A stretch of DNA of 42,948 nt from NCBI RefSeq assembly GCF_012641465.1, contig NZ_JABAIK010000026.1:1-42948 (forward strand), read 5' to 3'. Below, in pieces: positions 17,247 through 25,930 of the stretch. Within the stretch, counting starts at the first letter, position 1. Each line of letters starts with the position of its first letter. This DNA comes from Vibrio agarilyticus (GTDB lineage: Bacteria; Pseudomonadota; Gammaproteobacteria; Enterobacterales; Vibrionaceae). The notes beneath the pieces are model-generated. The model was not told the origin of the DNA and did not search any database. It worked only from the letters and a program-made list of their open reading frames with translations. The translations under genes and the position numbers were made by a program.

Positions 17247-18077
17247 AGTTTGTGGTGAAGTGCTATCAAAAATCGCATTGGCTGAGTCGGGAATGAAACC
17301 TTGAAATCGAACCCCATCAATCTCATAGCGGCAGGCGAACTCATAAAATCCCCCTGGGATCACTGCCGTACCATCGTCAAAATCAACGGTGACACTGTCT
17401 GCCATCGTGGCAGATTGCTCTAATCCAAGCGTAGGCGACCCTTTTATTGCGCCACCCACTCGATTCAAATTAAACCCTGCATCAACTAAAATTTGATTCA
17501 CTTTCGTCAACGTCCAAGCGTCATTTGCACATGACGCTAAATCGTCGACACTTACGGTAAAATGATTGGCTCCAAAGCCGTGCGCTGCAACCCAAGCCGC
17601 GTAATCACTCTCTTGCGCTAAAGCATAATACTGCGCTTGAGTTAAAGGCCATGGCCGCCCAGAGTACAAAAACGCGGGGTCGGCAAAACGCTTAACCTCA
17701 CACGCTGCCAATAAGTGTTCGACTTGCCGTTGAAGCTTTGAACTGCACAGCTCTACTCGTAATTCGCTGATAAATAATTTAGGCCACGAAGGATCAGGAT
17801 GCTGGTAGTACTTTGCGCGCAATTTTTTCTCGACAAATTGATACTCCTCTTTGGCCTCATATCCGAGCGCCATAAATGGCGCCGCGACCACATCAAGCGC
17901 CAGCGGTGGCAGATTAAAGGTTCGCAACGCGATATGATCATTTACTATGGCGCCGCCATGGGCTAGCAATGCATGAACTTGTCTCGCCGATGGGCACAGG
18001 CGCGCCACATAGTCTTGCCAAAGCCGTTCAAATAGCCGCGTAAGATCGTCTTGAGTTTGTGTAGCTTGGTACAACAT
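17226..18077 (-). CDS. DUF1338 protein, 2-oxoadipate dioxygenase/decarboxylase-like
   Basis: This 283-residue protein belongs to the DUF1338 family. The characterised relative HglS of Pseudomonas putida is an iron enzyme that converts 2-oxoadipate to 2-hydroxyglutarate in D-lysine breakdown. The metal-binding pattern appears intact: His48 in NDHIALRTF, with Arg52 four residues later as in HglS; His172 in GANHFTVSVDDL; and Glu246 in GGFYEFACRYE. It is much shorter than HglS. It follows astD by 27 bases and is probably the last gene of the arginine cluster. The substrate here is unknown; a 2-oxo acid is inference. Its stop codon lies inside the crp terminator. Confidence 0.82.
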   Translation of the reverse strand: MLYQATQTQDDLTRLFERLWQDYVARLCPSARQVHALLAHGGAIVNDHIALRTFNLPPLALDVVAAPFMALGYEAKEEYQFVEKKLRAKYYQHPDPSWPKLFISELRVELCSSKLQRQVEHLLAACEVKRFADPAFLYSGRPWPLTQAQYYALAQESDYAAWVAAHGFGANHFTVSVDDLASCANDAWTLTKVNQILVDAGFNLNRVGGAIKGSPTLGLEQSATMADSVTVDFDDGTAVIPGGFYEFACRYEIDGVRFQGFIPDSANAIFDSTSPQTKKPLTM

Positions 18078-18104
18078 TGTTGATTCCTTTTGTTTATGCT
18101 CGCG

Positions 18105-19562
18105 TCACCACACAACACCAGGTATTGGCACGGCTGGCATGGTGACACAATCGGCCTCAAGCGAAGCAACAGGGTAAGCGCAGTAATCTGCCGCGTAATA
18201 AGCACTCGGGCGCAAATTACCCGAAGCACCAATCCCACCAAAAGGGGACTCACTGCTCGCGCCCGTCAAGGCTTGATTGCGGTTAACAATTCCGGCTCGA
18301 CTGTTTTCCAAAAAATAGTCCCACTCCGGCTGCGCTTGCGAAATCAGCCCAGCGGAGAGCCCAAAGCGCGTTGCATTGGCTTGCGTCACCGCTTGTGCCA
18401 AATCGTGATAACGAAACACTTGCAGCAGCGGGCCAAACACTTCCTCATCAAAGAAGGTATCTGCATCACTCATCTCGATAATGCTCGGGGTTAACATGGC
18501 TTGGCCACACAATCGTGCCGTCAATAAAGCGCGCCCACCAGCAGCAATCCTTTGTGATTGGGCTGTTAACACACGTTGGGCTGCCTGCGGCGAAATCAGC
18601 GCGCCATAAAACGGTTCTGGGAGGGAAAACGGAGTATCAATGACTAAACGCTGCGCGACCTCAATGAGACGCTCAAGTATCGCATCCCCTGAGGAGCCGT
18701 TTGGTAAATATAAGCGACGCGCGCACGTGCAACGCTGACCGCCGCTTAAAAAGGCCGATTGAAGGATCGTATTAACCGCAGCATCAAGATCGCCATAATC
18801 TTCGCTACAAATCAGCGGATTATTGCCCCCCATTTCCAATGCGAGGAGCTTACCTGTCTGCGCGGCATAGTGCTGATGCAATGCCGCTCCGGTCAACGAG
18901 CTTCCGGTAAAAAGCAGACCATCAAGTTGTGAATGCGCCATTAGCGCCTGTCCAACCGACGCATCACCTTGGACTAAGTTCAGTACGCCAGCAGGCAATC
19001 CCGCTTGGTGCCACAACCTTACCATCTGTTCACCGCACCACGGCGTCTGTTCTGACGGCTTAAAAACCACGGTATTGCCCGCCAAAAGCGCTGGGATAAT
19101 GTGCCCATTAGGCAAATGGCCGGGGAAGTTATACGGCCCCAACACCGCTAAAACGCCATGTGGGCGATGGCGCAACACTCGCCTTGCCACACCTTGCGCA
19201 TGATCCTGAAATCCGGTTCGCTCATGATAGGCCCGTATTGATATCGCAACTTTGCCCAACATTGCCGTCACTTCCGTGCGTGACTCCCACAATGGTTTCC
19301 CGGTCTCTTGCGCTATGATGTTGGCAAACGGTTCACGCTCTGCCTCAAGCAGTTGAGCAAATTGTTCGACTATCGCACAGCGCTGCTCAAACGATGTTTG
19401 ACGCCATTGGCTAAAGCGATCTCGCGCGCAATTAACCGCCGCATCCACCTGATTATCAGTGGCGATAAAACCTTGCCATAGTGTTTGGCCATCATAAGGT
19501 GCGGTGGACTCAAACGATGCCCCCCCCTGATTAAGCCATTGACCATCAATGCACTGAGTCAT
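18105..19562 (-). CDS. astD: N-succinylglutamate 5-semialdehyde dehydrogenase
   Basis: AstD oxidises succinylglutamate semialdehyde to succinylglutamate with NAD in the arginine succinyltransferase (AST) pathway. The 485 residues form an aldehyde dehydrogenase: LGPYNFPGHLPNGH (about 141-154), NTVVFKPSEQTPW, general base Glu243 in LEMGGNNPL, and nucleophile Cys278 in GGQRCTCARR. The ATG at 19560-19562 follows AGGAGG closely. It lies 15 bases after astA. Confidence 0.95.
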   Translation of the reverse strand: MTQCIDGQWLNQGGASFESTAPYDGQTLWQGFIATDNQVDAAVNCARDRFSQWRQTSFEQRCAIVEQFAQLLEAEREPFANIIAQETGKPLWESRTEVTAMLGKVAISIRAYHERTGFQDHAQGVARRVLRHRPHGVLAVLGPYNFPGHLPNGHIIPALLAGNTVVFKPSEQTPWCGEQMVRLWHQAGLPAGVLNLVQGDASVGQALMAHSQLDGLLFTGSSLTGAALHQHYAAQTGKLLALEMGGNNPLICSEDYGDLDAAVNTILQSAFLSGGQRCTCARRLYLPNGSSGDAILERLIEVAQRLVIDTPFSLPEPFYGALISPQAAQRVLTAQSQRIAAGGRALLTARLCGQAMLTPSIIEMSDADTFFDEEVFGPLLQVFRYHDLAQAVTQANATRFGLSAGLISQAQPEWDYFLENSRAGIVNRNQALTGASSESPFGGIGASGNLRPSAYYAADYCAYPVASLEADCVTMPAVPIPGVVW

Positions 19563-19577
19563 TCCTTCCTCCTAAAT

Positions 19578-20639
19578 TTAAATGGGCGATGGCTGGCGCA
19601 ATAACCTGACTGTGGCTCCAGATTCAACCTCAAGCGCTTGTGCAACGTCGGGAGTAAGCCGTATCTGTTGCTGCTTTGGCTCCCACTGCGCACTAGCAAT
19701 AGTCGCGCGGAATCGATTCAGCGCGCCTTGGGTAGGAACGCCATCGTCAAAAACGTTGTTGGCAATAAGATAAGGCTCACCTGCACTCACCGGCCCAATT
19801 CTCACCTGAGCTAACGCGGAATGGCGCACCGCTTCAATATGGCGCAAATCGCACTCCATCGTTGGACCTGCATCAAAAATGTCGACGTAGCCTCGATTGG
19901 AAAAGCCTTCTTGCTCAAGCAGAGCCAATGCCGGCTTGGTGTCATCATGCACTTGCCCAATCACAGCTTGCGCTTGTGGACTGAGCAAATTGATATAGAT
20001 AGGTAATTTCGGCATAAGATCAGCAATAAATCCCTTTTTGCCAATGCCAGTAAGATAATCCGCAAGCGTAAAATCGATTGAAAAAAAATGCGCCTGCAAC
20101 CACTGCCAAAACGGCGAATCTCCGGCATCGGTGGAAACGCCACGCATCTCAGCAAAAATGGTTTCGGAAAAACGTTGTGGGTGATCAGCCATTAACAGAA
20201 AACGACACTTGGAGAGCAGGCGTCCATTCAGCCCATGCCGATACGCTGGTCGTAGAAATAGGGTGCAAATCTCTGAGCACCCTGTGTAATTATTGCCAAG
20301 CGTCAGTACTCGTACCACATTGCGCACGCCAAGGCGCTCTGAGCTGTGGACTAACTTGCTAATTTGGTAGGAATAAAACGGCACGTCCCAGCCAATTGCG
20401 GCTTCAATGCCGGTCGTGCCCGCGATCTGTTGAGTTTCACTGTCTACTGCCACCATAAGGTAGCTTTCGTCACTGGGTGCGATGACATTGGGTTTAGCAA
20501 AACTGTATTCGGAACGTTCGATACGCTGCTTGAGCAACGCATCATTAACCGGCAGTGAGGTGAAGCCATGACCAGACTCCACCGCACAGACTCGCAACGC
20601 ATCAAAGTCTGCCATTGCTATCGGTCGCACAATTAACAT
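19578..20639 (-). CDS. astA: arginine N-succinyltransferase
   Basis: AstA transfers succinyl from succinyl-CoA to arginine, the first AST step. The 353 residues start MLIVRPIAMADFDALR and contain the family stretches VESGHGFTSLPVNDALL, IEAAIGWDVPFYSYQISKLV, LTLGNNYTGCSEICTLFL and FDAGPTMECDL. The ATG at 20637-20639 has GGGGGAG 4 bases upstream, so it is preferred over an open extension to 20678. It stands between argD and astD. astB and astE are not in the window. Confidence 0.95.
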   Translation of the reverse strand: MLIVRPIAMADFDALRVCAVESGHGFTSLPVNDALLKQRIERSEYSFAKPNVIAPSDESYLMVAVDSETQQIAGTTGIEAAIGWDVPFYSYQISKLVHSSERLGVRNVVRVLTLGNNYTGCSEICTLFLRPAYRHGLNGRLLSKCRFLLMADHPQRFSETIFAEMRGVSTDAGDSPFWQWLQAHFFSIDFTLADYLTGIGKKGFIADLMPKLPIYINLLSPQAQAVIGQVHDDTKPALALLEQEGFSNRGYVDIFDAGPTMECDLRHIEAVRHSALAQVRIGPVSAGEPYLIANNVFDDGVPTQGALNRFRATIASAQWEPKQQQIRLTPDVAQALEVESGATVRLLRQPSPI

Positions 20640-20750
20640 CGCACTCCCCCTTTTGATGTGAGTGCAAGGATCATTCACATTACGAGTGCGCTGTGAGCCG
20701 AAAAGCGAGCTACCAGAGCTGCCAATTAACCGGTTACAAAAGTGATAAGC

Positions 20751-21962
20751 TTACCGATATAAACTCGCAATGGCGCGCTCTAGGCAAGCCAATCCTTGAA
20801 CGATCTCTTGCTCTGATATCACCAACGAAGGCGTAAACCGCACCACGTTAGCTCCTGCGACTAACACGAGTAAGCCCTCATTACCTGCGGCGACAAGAAT
20901 ATCTCGCGCGCGACCTTGCCACGCGTCGTTTAAGACCGCGCCTAGCAATAAGCCTTGCCCACGGATCTCGCTAAAAATAGGGTAACGCTGATTTATCGCG
21001 AGCAAACCTTCACGAAATTGTGCTTCGCGCTGTTTGACGCCCGCTAAGGTGTCAGGTTTGGCAATTTCGTTGACGACCGCCAATGCCACAGCACACGCCA
21101 AAGGGTTGCCGCCATAAGTGGAGCCGTGGGTACCAACTTTCATAAACTGAGCCAACGGATCTGTGGTGAGCATTGCTCCAATCGGAAAGCCGCCGCCTAA
21201 TGATTTCGCCGTGGTCAGAATATCTGGCACAACAGGTAAATTTTGATAGGCGTAAAACGCACCCGTTCGACCATTACCAGTTTGGACTTCATCAAAAATC
21301 AACAAAGCATCAAACTCATCACACAAATCGCGCACAGCCTGAATAAAGGCTTCTGTCGGTGGCACAACCCCACCCTCGCCTTGCAAAGGTTCAATCATCA
21401 CAGCGCAAGTACGTGGTGATATTTGAGCACGTAAAGCCTCAATGTCGTTGTATGGTAGATGAGTAATATCGCCCGGCTTAGGGCCAAAACCGTCAGAATA
21501 GGCCGCCTGTCCGCCGACAGTCACGGTGAAAAAGGTGCGACCATGAAAACCTTGGTCAAAGGCGATGATTTCCGATTTCTGCGCGCCAAATCGCTCCGCA
21601 GCAACACGGCGGGCAAGCTTCAATGCCGCCTCATTCGCTTCCGCACCGGAGTTGGCGAAAAAGACTTTGTCGGCGAAGCTCAACTGCGTCAGTCTCTTGG
21701 CTAGGCGCAGTGCCGGTTCGTTGGTCATCACGTTACTCAGATGCCAAAGCTGATTAGCCTGCTCGGTTAAGGCATTGACCATCACAGGATGGCAATGACC
21801 CAAGCAGCTCACCGCAATTCCACCCGCAAAATCAATGTATTCGTTGCCGGCTTGATCCCACACTGTCGACCCTACGCCCCGCACTGGGATCATCTCCATC
21901 GGGCTATAGCAAGGCACCATCACATTTTCAAACCAATCGCGCTCGACCTGTTCCACTGTCAT
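20751..21962 (-). CDS. argD: acetylornithine/succinylornithine aminotransferase
   Basis: This PLP-dependent aminotransferase works on N-acetylornithine in arginine synthesis and probably on succinylornithine in the AST pathway; the neighbours astA and astD favour the second use. The 403 residues show [14 protein letters not shown] (about 102-115), the cofactor Asp224 in IFDEVQTG, and the PLP lysine Lys253 in [12 protein letters not shown] chose the ATG at 21960-21962, 6 bases after GAGGA; another ATG two codons upstream abuts that site. The frame is open to 22130, but that part looks non-coding. By context astC is an equally good name. Confidence 0.9.
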   Translation of the reverse strand: MTVEQVERDWFENVMVPCYSPMEMIPVRGVGSTVWDQAGNEYIDFAGGIAVSCLGHCHPVMVNALTEQANQLWHLSNVMTNEPALRLAKRLTQLSFADKVFFANSGAEANEAALKLARRVAAERFGAQKSEIIAFDQGFHGRTFFTVTVGGQAAYSDGFGPKPGDITHLPYNDIEALRAQISPRTCAVMIEPLQGEGGVVPPTEAFIQAVRDLCDEFDALLIFDEVQTGNGRTGAFYAYQNLPVVPDILTTAKSLGGGFPIGAMLTTDPLAQFMKVGTHGSTYGGNPLACAVALAVVNEIAKPDTLAGVKQREAQFREGLLAINQRYPIFSEIRGQGLLLGAVLNDAWQGRARDILVAAGNEGLLVLVAGANVVRFTPSLVISEQEIVQGLACLERAIASLYR

Positions 21963-22389
21963 ATCCATTCCTCTCGATATTGCAGTCGCTATGTTCCCAA
22001 GTAGCGTCAAGTTACATGATTCAACAAGAGTGACTTGGGCATGAACGCATAGCCTGTGGCTTCCTTTAAGAATAGGAAGATTTTGTTTGGCTATCGAGCG
22101 ACTATTGCAATTTATTCCACTTATTTTCAAAGATTAATAGTGATTTAATTCAAACTGAAATTCAGATTAAATATAAAGTCAATATTATTGGATATTTATG
22201 CAACAAATGGCGGCGATTTTAAAGTGATTTTTGAACAATTATGAAAAAAACGGCTCTGTAAACTCTCAAAGCCACGCTACGTTATCCCCAAACAACTTGA
22301 ACTTGCAGGTCGGCGGCAAACGAACAAAGTCTATGAGCACTTCGTGAAGATAGATAAGCTATATGATGAGTGACAAAAACACGGTGATG
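21963..22389. other. 427-base gap: AT-rich argD upstream region with two repeats
   Basis: This gene-free stretch separates pabA from argD. Bases 21996-22039 contain a dyad, CCCAAGT and ACTTGGG, around a 30-base interior. Bases 22130-22215 are very AT-rich and probably hold the argD promoter, but I could not place convincing -35 and -10 boxes. CTGAAATTCAG (22155-22165) is a perfect short palindrome but does not fit the ArgR box spacing. Bases 22283-22379 are an ERIC-like element. Confidence 0.6.
22283..22379. repeat. ERIC-like element, left portion
   Basis: The sequence opens TTATCCCCAAACAACTTGAA. Over about 95 bases it runs parallel to the element at 31281, including GGCGGCAAACGA, GAGCACTTCGTGAA and TATGATGAG. 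The right end with GGGTATA is missing before the pabA stop, so this copy is truncated. Confidence 0.7.
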
Positions 22390-22974
22390 TTAAACAGAAC
22401 GAGTCAGAAAATTCGCCAACAGCTGGTGTCCCTGTTCAGTTTTTATCGACTCAGGATGAAACTGAACCGCCTCAATAGGCAAGGTTTTGTGTTGATACCC
22501 CATGATTTCATCCATGGTGCCATCGGCATGCTCCGTCCATGAGGTGATATCAAAAACACTGGGCAAGCTTTTCGCTTCAACCACCAATGAGTGGTAACGG
22601 GTCACCGTCAGTGGGTTATTCAATCCACTAAATACACTGGTGTTGGTGTGGCGAATCAACGAGGTTTTTCCGTGCATGACTTGGCGAGCGCGAATGACTT
22701 TGCCACCAAACGCTTGAGCAATGGCTTGATGACCAAGACACACGCCGAGTATGGGCAATTTACCGGCAAAATACGCAATCGCCTCAAGGGAAATGCCCGC
22801 CTCATTCGGCGTACATGGCCCAGGCGAAATCACTAAATGCGAAGGATTCAATGCCTCAATGCCCGCGATATCTATCTCATCATTGCGCACAACTTTTACC
22901 TCAGCCCCCAATTGGCAAAAATATTGGTAGAGGTTGTAGGTAAAAGAGTCATAGTTATCAATGATTAACAGCAT
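22390..22974 (-). CDS. pabA: aminodeoxychorismate/anthranilate synthase glutamine amidotransferase subunit
   Basis: PabA releases ammonia from glutamine and passes it to PabB for 4-amino-4-deoxychorismate, a folate precursor; some members also serve anthranilate synthase. The 194 residues form a class I amidotransferase with the nucleophile Cys79 in [15 protein letters not shown] and the His173-Glu175 pair in QFHPESI. The start [19 protein letters not shown] is typical. No trp genes adjoin it, so the PabA role is preferred. In other gammaproteobacteria pabA likewise lies near argD and crp. Confidence 0.93.
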   Translation of the reverse strand: MLLIIDNYDSFTYNLYQYFCQLGAEVKVVRNDEIDIAGIEALNPSHLVISPGPCTPNEAGISLEAIAYFAGKLPILGVCLGHQAIAQAFGGKVIRARQVMHGKTSLIRHTNTSVFSGLNNPLTVTRYHSLVVEAKSLPSVFDITSWTEHADGTMDEIMGYQHKTLPIEAVQFHPESIKTEQGHQLLANFLTRSV

Positions 22975-23070
22975 ACGGCAAAATTACTCAAAAAATCACA
23001 AAGAAGAGGTCGCAAAGCACTTGATGATAAACGCGCCGTCAAGAGAGCGTCAACCTAAGGCTGAGTAATG

Positions 23071-23095
23071 AAAAACTCGCCGAAGCGAGCTTTTC
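23071..23095. terminator. terminator between trpS and pabA
   Basis: CTCGC (23076-23080) and GCGAG (23085-23089) form a stem closed by a CGAA tetraloop. Flanking AAAA and TTTT extend it after one mismatch. On the minus strand it ends in a T run and should terminate trpS; it could also act on the plus strand. Confidence 0.75.
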
Positions 23096-23123
23096 TATCG
23101 ATACCACTTGACGTTGCCAAGAT

Positions 23124-24140
23124 CTACGGGCGAGCCACAAAACCGACCGCTTGATACACCTTGGCTAGGGTTTGCGCTGCGCGAGCTGATGCTTTTTCTG
23201 CGCCCGCTTTCATGACCTCGTCCATGTAAGCGCGATCGGCACGAATGCGATGATATTGCGCTTGAATAGGCTCTAGCATCGCAACTAACGCTTCACCGAC
23301 ATCCTTTTTAAACGGGCCGTACATTTCAACGCCTTGGTACTTGGCTTCAATCTCAGCAAAGCTCATACCGGTTGCGGCGGAATACAATCCCATTAAATTG
23401 GCAATACCCGCTTTGTTGGTCACATCGTGAGCAATGCGTGGTGGCGTTTCGGTGTCAGTTTGCGCTTTATTGATCTTCTTAATGATGGACTTAGGATCTT
23501 CGAGCAAGGTGATCACATTCTTACGATTGTCATCCGATTTAGACATTTTTTTCGTCGCATCTTGCAAGCTCATCACTCGAGCATTCACCGTCGGAATGTA
23601 CGGTTCAGGAATGGTGAAAATCGGGTTTTCTGGTGCGTAGATATTGTTAAAACGGGTCGCAATATCACGAGCCAGCTCCAGATGCTGCTTTTGATCGCTG
23701 CCGACGGGCACTTGATGGGCGCCATAAAGCAAAATATCTGCCGCCATCAGCACCGGGTAACCAAATAGCCCGACATTGACATCGTTCGCGTAACGCGCAG
23801 ATTTGTCTTTAAATTGAGTCATACGACTCAATTCACCCATTTGGGTATAACAGTTAAGAAGCCAACTGAGCTGCGCGTGCTCAGGCACGTGCGACTGAAC
23901 GAATAACGTGCTCTTGCTCGGGTCAACACCAACGGCCAGACAAATTGCCAATGCATCAAGGGTGGCTTCGTGCAGTGCTTTAGGATCTTGACGCACTGTG
24001 ATCGCGTGAAGATCCACGACACAATATTGGCAATCATAGTCATCTTGCATTTGTTGCCACTGACGCAACGCACCCAAGTAGTTACCGATACTCAGTTCAC
24101 CTGACGGTTGAACACCACTCAAGACGATGGGCTTGCTCAT
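23124..24140 (-). CDS. trpS: tryptophanyl-tRNA synthetase
   Basis: TrpS is a class I synthetase that charges tRNA-Trp. The 338 residues have the HIGH-equivalent signature [14 protein letters not shown] near residue 12 and the KMSKS loop [12 protein letters not shown] near 195. The product starts [20 protein letters not shown], as in E. coli (MTKPIVFSGAQPSGELTIGN). It follows gph by 116 bases in the conserved gph-trpS order and ends before a terminator. Confidence 0.97.
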   Translation of the reverse strand: MSKPIVLSGVQPSGELSIGNYLGALRQWQQMQDDYDCQYCVVDLHAITVRQDPKALHEATLDALAICLAVGVDPSKSTLFVQSHVPEHAQLSWLLNCYTQMGELSRMTQFKDKSARYANDVNVGLFGYPVLMAADILLYGAHQVPVGSDQKQHLELARDIATRFNNIYAPENPIFTIPEPYIPTVNARVMSLQDATKKMSKSDDNRKNVITLLEDPKSIIKKINKAQTDTETPPRIAHDVTNKAGIANLMGLYSAATGMSFAEIEAKYQGVEMYGPFKKDVGEALVAMLEPIQAQYHRIRADRAYMDEVMKAGAEKASARAAQTLAKVYQAVGFVARP

Positions 24141-24256
24141 GAAAATGATTCCTTTGACTTCTTAGAAAAAGCGCAGCAAATGATGGCCACGCGAAAAAGA
24201 TTGCTTAAGCAGTGTACTCATTGATAAGTATTTTGCTAGCGATTTTCGATGAGCGA

Positions 24257-24961
24257 TCACAAGAAGGTTGAATTCTCTGTCTCGCCGAGTGCCAACACTG
24301 TCAAAAGGTCCGCAATATCGTCAGCCACCACATCCGGAGACGCATTGGCAATAGGCTCTCCGTGGTTGTAGCCGTAAGTCAGTCCAAAGGCAGCGCAGCG
24401 CGCGTTTCTTGCAGCAAGAATGTCACTTTTTGAGTCCCCTACCATCAGTAACTGCGAAGGTTGCAATTGATGTTTTTCCATTAACCAGTTAAGCGCCACA
24501 GGGCTTGGTTTACGTTCAGAGAACGCATCGCCGCCGAGCACATCGGTGAAAAATGGGGTCAATTGGTGCTGCTGTAAAATCTCTGGAACAAAGTGTGACG
24601 GCTTATTAGTGACCACGGCCATTTGATACTCGGCTTGGGCCAAACGGGTAAGCGTTTGAAACACATTAGGATAAAGATGACTACGCCGATGCTCACTTTG
24701 TGCATAAAAATGGTCGAAATGCTCGCGCGCGCTATGCAGCAACGCTGGGCTCAATTGACTATCAACGATAATATTTTGACTCAGCGCGCGACCAATCAAA
24801 ATATCAGCGCCATTACCAACGTAATCACGCACCTGTGCTTCGGTGACCCCCGAAAAACCGACTTCACGAACCGCTTTATCCGCCGCCCAAGCAAGATCAG
24901 GCACGCTATCTAGAAGCGTGCCATCGAGATCAAATGCAATAAACTTAATTTCTTTAAACAC
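24257..24961 (-). CDS. gph: phosphoglycolate phosphatase
   Basis: Gph removes phosphate from 2-phosphoglycolate, a by-product of DNA repair and metabolism. The 234 residues are a HAD-family hydrolase: FDLDGTLLDS with nucleophile Asp11 and Asp13, VTNKPSHF (motif II Thr), KPSPVALNW (motif III Lys) and MVGDSKSDILAARNA (motif IV). The start is GTG at 24959-24961, 7 bases after AAGGA. In most gammaproteobacteria rpe and dam lie directly upstream in the same operon; here rlmB lies upstream instead, so gph needs its own promoter in the 196-base gap. Confidence 0.95.
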   Translation of the reverse strand: MFKEIKFIAFDLDGTLLDSVPDLAWAADKAVREVGFSGVTEAQVRDYVGNGADILIGRALSQNIIVDSQLSPALLHSAREHFDHFYAQSEHRRSHLYPNVFQTLTRLAQAEYQMAVVTNKPSHFVPEILQQHQLTPFFTDVLGGDAFSERKPSPVALNWLMEKHQLQPSQLLMVGDSKSDILAARNARCAAFGLTYGYNHGEPIANASPDVVADDIADLLTVLALGETENSTFL

Positions 24962-25104
24962 TGAAAATTCCTTGAATCAATCATCTCAGATAATTGGCTG
25001 TGGCCCATCCTGAGCCGACTCGCCTGATATTCAGGCAATATGACATAACCAAACGTCGTCTGCACACAAAGCGACCATAAAGGGGCCTTGATAAGGTAAA
25101 AATT

Positions 25105-25134
25105 AAGGGCGCCTACATTAACGCAAGCGCCCTT
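25105..25134 (-). terminator. terminator downstream of rlmB
   Basis: AAGGGCGC (25105-25112) and GCGCCCTT (25127-25134) form a perfect 8-bp stem with a 14-base loop. On the minus strand it is followed by AATTTTTA. It ends the rnr-rlmB transcript 23 bases after rlmB. Confidence 0.75.
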
Positions 25135-25157
25135 GTTGTTTGAAATGACGATCTCAT

Positions 25158-25895
25158 TTAAGCAAGGCGCTGGCGCACCGCTTCAAAGAGACAGATGCCC
25201 GACGCAACGGACACATTTAAACTCGATACCGAGCCTGCCATTGGGATTTTGATCAAATCATCGCAAGTGTCTCGGGTTAAACGGCGCATGCCATCCCCTT
25301 CAGCGCCCATCACGATAGCCAGCGGTCCGGTCAATTTTGCCGCGTAGATATCATGGGTTGCTTCCCCAGCGGTGCCGACAAACCAAATGCCTTGCTCCTG
25401 CAGATGACGCATTGTACGAGCTAAATTGGTCACTCGGATCAATGGTACGGTTTCTGCTGCGCCACACGCAACTTTACTCACTGTTGCTGTCATCGGAGCT
25501 GAGCGATCTTTTGGTACAATCACCGCAGCTACGCCCGCCGCATCGGCATTGCGAAGACAGGCGCCCAAATTGTGCGGATCGGTGACACCGTCAAGCACCA
25601 ACAGCAGTGGCGAGACGGTGGCAGCAATAATGTCATCAAGATCGTTTTCATTAAGCACTCGCGCGGGTTTTACGCGTGCGATGATCCCTTGATGATTGGC
25701 GCCAGTGGCTTTGTCATCAAGCGTTTTACGCCCCATCTCTTGAATCGATACGCCGCAACGATGCAGCTCAGCCAGAATTGGCATCAATCGATCGTCTTGA
25801 CGCCCTTTGAGCACGTAAGCTTCAATAAAGCGCTCAGGCTCGCGGCTCAATACCGCTTTGACGGCATGAATGCCGTAAATAAATTCATTACTCAT
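25158..25895 (-). CDS. rlmB: 23S rRNA (guanosine-2'-O-)-methyltransferase RlmB
   Basis: RlmB methylates the 2'-OH of G2251 in the 23S rRNA P loop. The 245 residues contain a small N-terminal substrate domain and a SpoU/TrmH knot domain with [21 protein letters not shown] (about 110-130), [12 protein letters not shown] (about 193-204) and [18 protein letters not shown] (about 217-234). The start [16 protein letters not shown] matches the family, and the ATG at 25893-25895 lies shortly after AAGG. It follows rnr by 35 bases, as in E. coli. Confidence 0.96.
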   Translation of the reverse strand: MSNEFIYGIHAVKAVLSREPERFIEAYVLKGRQDDRLMPILAELHRCGVSIQEMGRKTLDDKATGANHQGIIARVKPARVLNENDLDDIIAATVSPLLLVLDGVTDPHNLGACLRNADAAGVAAVIVPKDRSAPMTATVSKVACGAAETVPLIRVTNLARTMRHLQEQGIWFVGTAGEATHDIYAAKLTGPLAIVMGAEGDGMRRLTRDTCDDLIKIPMAGSVSSLNVSVASGICLFEAVRQRLA

Positions 25896-25930
25896 GGAGC
25901 CTTGCTCTTTTAATGTCGATGACGCCAAGT

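Noticed and set aside
22080-22110. TGGAAT...TTGC as a sigma-54 promoter for argD
   Set aside because: The GG and GC elements are about 2 bases too close for the -24/-12 spacing.
22155-22165. CTGAAATTCAG as an ArgR box upstream of argD
   Set aside because: The half-sites are too close together for the TGAAT-N4-ATTCA arrangement, and no second box follows at the usual distance.
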